From JBHHYR01 sp046757585 (GTDB taxonomy: Bacteria; Desulfobacterota; Binatia; HRBIN30), in assembly GCA_046757585.1 (NCBI GenBank), contig JBHHYR010000220.1, positions 1 to 6,613 of the forward strand: DNA of 6,613 nucleotides, read 5' to 3'. The position numbers were made by a program, and so were the translations under genes. The notes beneath the pieces were generated by a model. That model ran no database searches and was not told the DNA's origin. It saw only the letters and a list, made by a program, of their open reading frames with translations. The stretch's first letter is position 1. Each line of letters begins with the position of its first letter. Shown here piece after piece: positions 1 to 5,770 of this stretch.

Positions 1-345
1 CCGCCACCTGCCGTCGAGGAGGTGGTGCGCCGGCTGCAGCGCCTGCACTACCTTGATGATCGCCGCTTCGCCTATACCACCGCCGAGCAGGCGCTCCGGC
101 ACGGCCGCGGCAGCGAGTACGTGCGCGCCCGGCTCGCTGCAGATGCGGTGGCCGACACGCTGATCGACGAGGCCATTGGGGCAACGTTTGGTGACGAAAC
201 TGCACATGCCCGCCGCGTCCTGGCACGGCGGTATCCGGTCGAATCCCGACGCCCGGGCGAGGGGGCCAAGGCGGCGCGCTTTCTGGCACGCCGCGGTTTT
301 CCGGATGCCGTGGTGCTCGCCATTCTGGATGAAGGCTGCTACTAA
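1..345 (+). CDS. recX: RecX family regulatory protein, 3' part (5' end outside window)
   Basis: This is the C-terminal 114 residues of a RecX protein. RecX binds RecA filaments and inhibits or modulates their recombinase and coprotease activity in the cytoplasm. The frame is open from base 1, and the residues before the GTG at 22 (PPPAVEE) fit the family, so the gene starts outside the window and that GTG is internal. Family hallmarks seen are the helical repeat block ending in YLDDRRFA, then an R-H-G-R-G...R-A-R-L segment, and a last repeat with RFLARRGFPDAVVLAIL near the C-terminus. The TAA stop at 343-345 lies 9 bases before the alaS start in the same frame, so the two are probably cotranscribed. 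A recX-alaS (often recA-recX-alaS) order is known in several proteobacterial lineages, so recA is a reasonable guess upstream but is not visible. Assignment rests on motif pattern; RecX is a divergent family. Confidence 0.85.
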   Translation, partial: PPPAVEEVVRRLQRLHYLDDRRFAYTTAEQALRHGRGSEYVRARLAADAVADTLIDEAIGATFGDETAHARRVLARRYPVESRRPGEGAKAARFLARRGFPDAVVLAILDEGCY

Positions 346-354
346 TTTCTGTGC

Positions 355-2979
355 ATGACGGGCTCCGAGATCCGCGCAGCGTTCATAGACTTTTTCCGCA
401 GACGTGGCCATGAAGTGCTGCGCAGCGCGCCGCTCGTGCCTGAAAAGGATCCCACCCTCCTCTTTACCAACGCGGGAATGGTGCAGTTCAAGAACGTCTT
501 TGTCGGTACCGAAACGCGGGGGATGAGCCGCGCCGTCAATGCGCAGAAGTGCCTGCGGCTGAGTGGCAAGCATAACGACCTCGAAGAGGTCGGCCGGGAC
601 ACGTATCATCACACCTTCTTCGAGATGCTCGGCAACTGGTCCTTCGGTGACTATTACAAACGCGAGGCAATCGCCTGGGCATGGGAGCTGCTCACGCGGG
701 AATGGAACCTCCCCAAGGGGAGCCTCTTCGCCACTGTCTTCCGGACCGATGACGAGGCGGAACGCTGCTGGCGGACGGAGACCGATATTCGGCCCGACCA
801 CATCCTGCGCTTCGGCGAGAAGGACAACTTCTGGGAGATGGGCGAGGTCGGACCGTGCGGGCCGTGCTCCGAGATTCACATCGACCGCGGGCCGCAGGCC
901 TGCGATCGGGGCGCGGTGCCGGGTCACGTCTGCGGCGTCAATGGCAACTGCGCGCGGTTCATCGAGTTATGGAACCTGGTTTTCATTCAGTACAATCGGA
1001 CCGCGCGGGGCGTGCTCGAGCCACTCCCCGCCAGACACGTCGATACGGGCGCCGGCCTCGAGCGCCTCGCTGCCATACTCCAAGGGGTGCGGTCTGACTA
1101 TGACACGGACCTCTTCCGCGATCTGATCCGTTTTACCGGCGAGCGCGCTGGCAAACGTTACGGCACCAGTGTCGATGATGATCTGTCCTTCCGTGTGATT
1201 GCAGACCATGCGCGTGCGCTCACGTTTCTGATTGCGGACGGCGTGCTGCCGAGCAACGACGGGCGCGGCTACGTGCTGCGGCGCGTTTTGCGCCGCGCGG
1301 CCCGCCATGCCAGGCAGCTGGGGCTCGACGAACCGTTTCTGTGGCGGCTCAGTCAGACGGTGGTGGAGGTGATGGGTGACGCGTACCCTGAAATCGTTGA
1401 TCGGCGCGCGCAGATCGCACAGGTCATTCGAGCGGAGGAAGAACGCTTCGGTGAGACGCTGGACAAAGGCCTGACGCTGCTCGAGCAGGAGAAAGCGTTG
1501 CTGCGGAAGCGTGGGGTGCGGGTGCTGCCGGGGGCCGTGGCTTTCCGCCTCTACGATACGTTTGGCTTCCCGCTCGACTTGACGGAAGACATCCTACGTG
1601 CCGACGGGTTCCAGGTCGACGCCGCCGGCTTCGAAACGGCGATGGAGGCGCAGCGCCAACGCGCCCGCGACGGGCGCAAGGCGGCGGCCGAGGTGGTCGC
1701 GCGCCATGGGGCGTACGCATCACGGTTCGTCGGCGACCGCGTCTACGAAGGGGAGGCGCCAGTGACCGCGCTGCTGGTCGATGGCGAGGAGCGCGCCGAG
1801 GTCGAGGCCGGCGAAAGCGTACAGGTCATTGTCCCCGAGACACCCTTCTACGGCGAGGCTGGCGGTCAGGTAGGCGACCGGGGTGTGATCGAGGCCGCCG
1901 GAGGCGTGCGCGTCGAAGTCGTCGATGCGCGCAAACCGCGCCCTGAGCTCACGGTTCACGTCGGCAGGGTGATCCGCGGGTCCCTCGCCAAGGGCAGCTG
2001 TGTGCGCCTGCGGGTCGATCGGAGCCGCCGCGAGGCCGCACGCCGCAACCATTCGGCCACTCACATCTTGCACAGCGTGTTGCGCGAGCACCTTGGTCCG
2101 GAGGTCCGGCAGGCAGGGTCCCTGGTCGAACCCGGGCGCCTGCGGTTCGATTTCACGTACACGGGGCCGGTCAGCGCGGAAGCCATGTGGGAGATCGAGG
2201 AGGACGCGAACGCACGTATCCGGGAGAATACTGCAGTCCAGATCGAGGAGATGGCGTTCGATGAGGCGATTGAGGCGGGTGCCCTCGCGTTCTTTGGCGA
2301 CAAGTACGGTGCGCGGGTGCGCGTGGTGCGGATCGGCGACTATTCGGCCGAACTGTGTGGTGGCACGCACGTCGCGCGGGCCGGCGACATTGGCCTGCTG
2401 AAGCTGCGGAGCGAAAGTGGTGTTGCCGCAGGCGTGCGGCGGATCGAGGCGGTGAGCGGGGAGGGTGCGTTGGAGTGGGTGCGCAGCCGCGAGCAAGTGC
2501 TCCGCCAGGTCGGCGCGTTGCTGCGGGGCCCGGATGACGAAGTCGCGGCGCGGCTCGAGCGCGTGCTCGCGCAGGAACGCGCCCTGGAACGGCAGTTGAA
2601 GCAGCTCCAAGACAAACTCGCCGGCTCCCAGAGTGACGGGCTGCTGAAGCAAGCTCGGCAGGTCGATGGGCTGACTGTGCTGGCCGCGGAAGTCGAGGGC
2701 GTGGACGACCGCGGACTGCGCGAACTCGCCGATCGCCTGCGCACGCAAATCCGCTCCGGCGTTGTGGTCCTCGGGACCACGCGCGGGGAACGTGCGCTCT
2801 TGCTGGCGGCGGTGACGCGCGACCTGATCCCGAAGTATCACGCCGGGCACATCATCAAACGCCTCGCGCCCCTGATCGGCGGGGGTGGCGGCGGGAAGCC
2901 GGAGCTGGCGCAGGCGGGCGGCAAGGAGCCCGCGAGGTTGCGCGAGGCGCTGGAGGTCGTCTACCAACTTGTGTCCTGA
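355..2979 (+). CDS. alaS: Alanyl-tRNA synthetase, full length
   Basis: AlaRS (874 aa; E. coli enzyme about 876) attaches alanine to tRNA-Ala using ATP and hydrolyses mischarged Ser/Gly-tRNA-Ala. The class II catalytic core covers roughly residues 1-250: motif 1 near the start (EIRAAFIDFF, then LLFTNAGMVQFKNVF), motif 2 around HHTFFEMLGNWSFGDYYK, and the conserved GPCGPCSEIH segment with C168 and C171. The editing domain carries the zinc/active-site set H566-x3-H570 (HSATH) and C668-x3-H672 (CGGTH). A Leu/Arg/Glu-rich coiled-coil stretch (about 705-770) leads to a C-Ala domain ending in a glycine-rich loop and KPELAQAGGKEP. An insertion at 183-199 holds C183, H191, C193 and C199, which the E. 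coli-type enzyme lacks as far as I recall. ATG 355 is chosen because EIR...FF begins at residue 5, as is usual, although no good Shine-Dalgarno lies just upstream (GAAGG at 331-335 is too far). Probably read with recX and phoH. Confidence 0.98.
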   Translation: MTGSEIRAAFIDFFRRRGHEVLRSAPLVPEKDPTLLFTNAGMVQFKNVFVGTETRGMSRAVNAQKCLRLSGKHNDLEEVGRDTYHHTFFEMLGNWSFGDYYKREAIAWAWELLTREWNLPKGSLFATVFRTDDEAERCWRTETDIRPDHILRFGEKDNFWEMGEVGPCGPCSEIHIDRGPQACDRGAVPGHVCGVNGNCARFIELWNLVFIQYNRTARGVLEPLPARHVDTGAGLERLAAILQGVRSDYDTDLFRDLIRFTGERAGKRYGTSVDDDLSFRVIADHARALTFLIADGVLPSNDGRGYVLRRVLRRAARHARQLGLDEPFLWRLSQTVVEVMGDAYPEIVDRRAQIAQVIRAEEERFGETLDKGLTLLEQEKALLRKRGVRVLPGAVAFRLYDTFGFPLDLTEDILRADGFQVDAAGFETAMEAQRQRARDGRKAAAEVVARHGAYASRFVGDRVYEGEAPVTALLVDGEERAEVEAGESVQVIVPETPFYGEAGGQVGDRGVIEAAGGVRVEVVDARKPRPELTVHVGRVIRGSLAKGSCVRLRVDRSRREAARRNHSATHILHSVLREHLGPEVRQAGSLVEPGRLRFDFTYTGPVSAEAMWEIEEDANARIRENTAVQIEEMAFDEAIEAGALAFFGDKYGARVRVVRIGDYSAELCGGTHVARAGDIGLLKLRSESGVAAGVRRIEAVSGEGALEWVRSREQVLRQVGALLRGPDDEVAARLERVLAQERALERQLKQLQDKLAGSQSDGLLKQARQVDGLTVLAAEVEGVDDRGLRELADRLRTQIRSGVVVLGTTRGERALLLAAVTRDLIPKYHAGHIIKRLAPLIGGGGGGKPELAQAGGKEPARLREALEVVYQLVS
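2951..2957 (+). promoter_or_regulatory. Shine-Dalgarno for phoH, inside the 3' end of alaS
   Basis: TGGAGGT is a strong match to the anti-Shine-Dalgarno complement. It lies within the last alaS codons and ends 11 bases before the TTG at 2969. It is the main reason for choosing TTG 2969 over the in-frame GTG at 2885 as the phoH start. The placement suggests phoH translation is coupled to ribosomes finishing alaS. Confidence 0.55.
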
Positions 2980-3997
2980 GCAACCGCAGGCCGCTGCCTC
3001 GGCGGACCAGGAAGTCCTCGAACTGACGTTCCAGGATCATCGGCTCTTCCGAGACCTGCTCGGTCACCATGACGAACACCTCAAGGCCGTCGAGCGCGCG
3101 CTCGGAGTGCGTATCACTGCTAGTGGTACGACGGTGCTGGTCGGTGGTGATCAAGTCGAACGGGAGCTGGCCGGTCGCGTGCTGAGCCAGCTCTACGGCG
3201 TCATCGAACGGGGCTATCCCGTCTACAGCAGTGACGTCGACTATGCCATCCGCATCCTGAGTCGCGATCGCAGCGCCAACCTGCGCGAGATCTTCCTCGA
3301 TACGATCTACATCTCGGCGCACAAACGTGTCATCACGCCGAAAAGCGTGGCGCAGAAGGCGTACATCGATGCGATTCGCAACTACGATATCGTCTTCGGG
3401 ATCGGCCCCGCAGGCACCGGCAAGACGTATCTGGCGATGGCAATGGCTGTGGCCGAGCTGCTGAAGAATAATTTCGCGCGCATGATTCTGGCGCGCCCCG
3501 CCGTCGAGGCTGGCGAGCGGCTGGGGTTCCTGCCCGGCGACCTGGCGGAAAAGGTGAATCCCTATCTGCGCCCGTTGTACGACGCGCTGCATGATATGGT
3601 GGATTTCGATCGCGTGCAGAGAATGTTGGAGCGTGGCGTGATCGAGGTGGCGCCCTTGGCTTTCATGCGGGGTCGGACCCTGAACGATTCTTTCGTCATC
3701 CTGGACGAGGCGCAGAACACGACCAGCGAACAGATGAAGATGTTCCTCACGCGCCTCGGGTACGGGTCGAAGGCAGTGATCACCGGTGACGTGACCCAGA
3801 TCGACCTGCCGGCCGGCCGGGCCTCCGGGTTGAAGGAAGCACAGCGCATCCTCGCGGGTATCGAGGATATTCGCTTTTGCCTGTTTAGCGAACGCGACGT
3901 TGTGCGCCACCGTCTCGTGCAAAACATCATCTCTGCCTACGAGCATTGCGAGGCCCAGCGTGAACGAGATCGGAACGGCGGCGCGCAACCTCGGTGA
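2969..3997 (+). CDS. phoH: PhoH family (YbeZ-type) P-loop ATPase
   Basis: This 342-residue protein matches the usual length of YbeZ/PhoH (about 320-350). The family is cytoplasmic ATPases related to the helicase fold, linked to RNA metabolism and functionally to YbeY; the exact activity in cells is not settled. The N-terminal ~100 residues (VLELTFQDHRLFRDLL, then GVRITASGTTVLVGG) look like the KH-like domain of this family. The ATPase core begins near AHKRVITPKS (about residue 117) and has Walker A GPAGTGKT (146-153), the conserved RMILARPAVEAGERLGFLPGD segment, Walker B FVILDEAQN (242-250, with D246 and E247) and ITGDVTQIDLP. The only in-frame start codons before the conserved region are GTG 2885 and TTG 2969. 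I prefer TTG because the GTG would add about 28 Arg-rich residues that are just alaS read in another frame, and because GGAGG sits before the TTG. It overlaps alaS by 11 bases, and ybeY follows 18 bases later. The symbol ybeZ is equally valid. Confidence 0.93.
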   Translation: MCPEQPQAAASADQEVLELTFQDHRLFRDLLGHHDEHLKAVERALGVRITASGTTVLVGGDQVERELAGRVLSQLYGVIERGYPVYSSDVDYAIRILSRDRSANLREIFLDTIYISAHKRVITPKSVAQKAYIDAIRNYDIVFGIGPAGTGKTYLAMAMAVAELLKNNFARMILARPAVEAGERLGFLPGDLAEKVNPYLRPLYDALHDMVDFDRVQRMLERGVIEVAPLAFMRGRTLNDSFVILDEAQNTTSEQMKMFLTRLGYGSKAVITGDVTQIDLPAGRASGLKEAQRILAGIEDIRFCLFSERDVVRHRLVQNIISAYEHCEAQRERDRNGGAQPR

Positions 3998-4015
3998 GCG
4001 CCGGCCTGGGTGTGC

Positions 4016-4465
4016 ATGCCGGTCAGTGTCGTGTGTCGCTGCAAGACGCGCGGTCTGAGGACCGCCCGCGTCGGAGGGGCCGCGGCGCGTCTGTTACGCG
4101 CGCTCGGCGAGGCGGACGCTGAGCTCACGGTCAGCCTGGTTGGTGACGCGGAAATCCAACAACTCAATCGCGCCTACCGCGGCGAGGACAAGCCAACGGA
4201 TGTCCTGGCCTTTGCCATGCGGGAAGGTCCGCGCGCTCCCGGTGACCAGACGATGCTCGGCGACGTGGTGATTTCGTTGGAAACTGCGGCGCGTCAAGCC
4301 CGGCGCTGCCGGGTGTCCACGATGGACGCCCTGCGGACGTTGCTGATCCACGGGATCCTCCACCTCCTCGGCTATGATCATGTGCGATCCAGGGCCGCCG
4401 CCCGCCGGATGATGGCCCGAGAACGCGAGCTCCGGCACGCGCTCGGGTGCCGGTCGCGTGCGTAA
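4016..4465 (+). CDS. ybeY: Endoribonuclease YbeY (rRNA maturation factor)
   Basis: YbeY is a zinc-dependent single-strand endoribonuclease involved in 16S rRNA 3'-end maturation and 70S ribosome quality control. The 149-residue product has the family signature HGILHLLGYDH at residues 112-122, whose H112, H116 and H122 bind the metal. It also has the conserved upstream blocks LNRAYRGEDKPTDVLAF and LGDVVISLETA. Length is typical (about 150-160). ATG 4016 is taken as the start; a GTG at 4010, two codons upstream in frame, is an equally possible start giving 151 aa. Neither has a clear Shine-Dalgarno, so translation may depend on coupling to phoH, which ends 18 bases before ATG 4016. The phoH-ybeY pairing is widespread and matches their joint role. 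No 7TM-HD hydrolase gene lies between them, unlike the arrangement in many Gram-positive and some deltaproteobacterial genomes. The reading frame is the same as phoH, separated by its TGA. Confidence 0.93.
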   Translation: MPVSVVCRCKTRGLRTARVGGAAARLLRALGEADAELTVSLVGDAEIQQLNRAYRGEDKPTDVLAFAMREGPRAPGDQTMLGDVVISLETAARQARRCRVSTMDALRTLLIHGILHLLGYDHVRSRAAARRMMARERELRHALGCRSRA

Positions 4466-4483
4466 GGCGCGGCCTGCGCGAGG

Positions 4484-4512
4484 ATGAAATGCGGCGGTGG
4501 GGAGGATACAAT
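4484..4512 (+). promoter_or_regulatory. Possible sigma70-like promoter for prfB
   Basis: In the 104-base ybeY-prfB gap, ATGAAA (4484-4489, 4 of 6 to TTGACA) and TACAAT (4507-4512, 5 of 6 to TATAAT) are separated by 17 bases. The short A/T-rich patch around the -10 candidate stands out against very GC-rich surroundings. A start of transcription near 4519 would give prfB its own leader of about 50 bases. This is based on consensus matching only; a chance match is possible. Confidence 0.3.
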
Positions 4513-4569
4513 TAGTGATCATGTGGCTCGGACAGGCCTGCGCCGGATCCGGGTGGGGGATAAGAACTG

Positions 4570-5668
4570 ATGGATGACGGACCTTTGAAAGAGCGCATTG
4601 CTGCGGTGGAGGAACGGCTCGACGCCTTCGGGAGGCATCTTTGACGTCGCCGGCCGCCAGCAGCGCCTCGCGGCGCTCGACGCCCAGGCCGCTGCGCCTG
4701 ACTTCTGGAAAGACGCGGCGCACGCGCAGGAGGTCCTCAAGGAACGCGCCGAATTGTTTGCGCCTATGGCAGCATGGCGCAAGCAGATGCAGGAACTGGC
4801 CGACATCAAGGTCTTCGCGGAGCTGGCCGACGAAGGCGACGCTGACGCCCCGGCCGAGGCGATTGAGAAGCTTGACGCCGTGGAGGCCGCGCTGCAACGG
4901 CTCGAGCTGCAACGGAAACTCGGTGGGGAACATGACGCCGGCAACGCCATCGTCACGCTGCACCCCGGTGCCGGCGGCACCGAAGCACAGGACTGGGCCG
5001 AGATGCTGCTCCGTATGTACCTGCGCTGGGCTGAGCGGCGCGGGTTCAAGACCGAACTGGTCGACCTCCAACCCGGCGAAGGCGCTGGCATCAAAAACGC
5101 CACCTTCACGGTCGAGGGCCCCTACGCGTACGGTTATTTGAAGGCGGAGGCTGGGATTCATCGCCTGGTGCGCATTTCCCCGTTCGATGCCAACGCGCGG
5201 CGGCACACCTCGTTCGCCTCCGCGTTTGTGTATCCTGAGGTCGACGAGGACGTCGACGTCGAGATCAACGATGCGGATCTGCGCGTCGATACCTATCGCT
5301 CCAGCGGGGCGGGCGGCCAACACGTCAACAAGACCGATTCCGCTGTGCGGCTGACGCACCTGCCTACGGGCATCGTCGTCGCGTGTCAGAATGAACGCTC
5401 ACAGCACAAAAACAAGTCGATGGCGATGAAGATCCTGCGCGCACGCTTGTACGAGTTGGAGAAGGAACGGCAGCGCGAGAAGATGGCCGACTTCAACAAG
5501 ACGAAGAAAGACATCGCGTGGGGCAGTCAGATTCGCTCGTACGTGCTGCACCCCTACCGCCTCGTGAAGGATCATCGCACGGGCATCGAGGTTGGCAACG
5601 CCGACGCCGTGCTCGATGGCGACCTCGATCGGTTCATCGAAGGCTACTTGCAAACGATGGTGGCGTAG
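4570..5668 (+). CDS. prfB: Peptide chain release factor 2, made by programmed +1 frameshift
   Basis: RF2 reads UGA and UAA stop codons on the ribosome and triggers peptide release. Translation starts at ATG 4570 (GGGGGA at 4555-4560 is the ribosome site; a TAA at 4561 blocks any earlier start in this frame). It reads 24 codons, then meets in-frame TGA at 4642-4644. A +1 slip on CTT (4639-4641) resumes at GAC 4643, so the true coding joins are 4570-4641 and 4643-5668, giving 365 residues, the same as E. coli RF2. After the shift come the coiled-coil domain, the conserved block HPGAGGTEAQDWAEMLLRMY, the stop-reading tripeptide SPF (203-205) and the catalytic GGQ loop (248-250, within SSGAGGQHVN). 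The residue matching E. coli position 246 is Ser, not the weak Thr variant of K-12. The terminator is TAG, read by RF1 rather than by RF2 itself. A simple gene caller would start at the wrong codon (4598) and lose the true N-terminus. Confidence 0.97.
4630..4645 (+). promoter_or_regulatory. prfB programmed +1 frameshift site (autoregulatory recoding element)
   Basis: GGGAGG (4630-4635) acts as an internal Shine-Dalgarno, followed by CAT, the slippery CTT (4639-4641), then TGA C (4642-4645). Three bases separate the SD from CTT, as in the E. coli AGGGGG-TAT-CTT-TGA-C site. Established model: when RF2 is scarce, the ribosome pauses at UGA, the internal SD strains the P-site tRNA-Leu, and it slips +1 so that more RF2 is made. 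All elements of the model are present; the SD core is the canonical GGAGG rather than the AGGGGG form. Confidence 0.95.
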
Positions 5669-5770
5669 CGACCCGGCAACAGGGCGGTCGCGCCGCTACG
5701 CCGGCACGCGAACGGGACGGAGCTCGTCGCCTGCTCGCCTTCTGTGGCACGCTGCGGTACACCTGCAGGC

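Noticed and set aside
2764..2780. Perfect 7-bp inverted repeat GTGGTCC / GGACCAC with a 3-base loop
   Set aside because: It lies inside alaS coding sequence (VVLGTT), has no T-run after it, and is short enough to arise by chance; not a terminator.
2881..2896. G-rich run suggestive of a quadruplex
   Set aside because: It encodes the conserved glycine-rich loop of the AlaRS C-Ala domain; codon use for Gly explains it.
1720..2967. 415-residue minus-strand open frame opposite alaS
   Set aside because: It is antisense to the editing and C-terminal domains of a clearly real alaS; its composition (Arg/Ala/Leu/His rich) has no recognizable family motif and is expected in GC-rich DNA.
2855..3988. 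377-residue minus-strand open frame opposite phoH
   Set aside because: It mirrors phoH almost end to end and shows no domain motif; its length is a by-product of the scarcity of stop codons at high GC.
5249..5260. 12-bp palindrome GACGTCGACGTC
   Set aside because: It encodes the acidic DVDV segment that RF2 proteins conserve at this place, so coding explains it.
4094..5359. 421-residue minus-strand open frame spanning ybeY, the intergenic gap and prfB
   Set aside because: It crosses two well-supported genes and the gap between them with no motif or ribosome site of note; treated as a shadow frame.
5669..5770. Possible terminator or small gene in the prfB-exonuclease gap
   Set aside because: GC-rich with some potential stems but no T-run, and no short frame with a convincing start and ribosome site.
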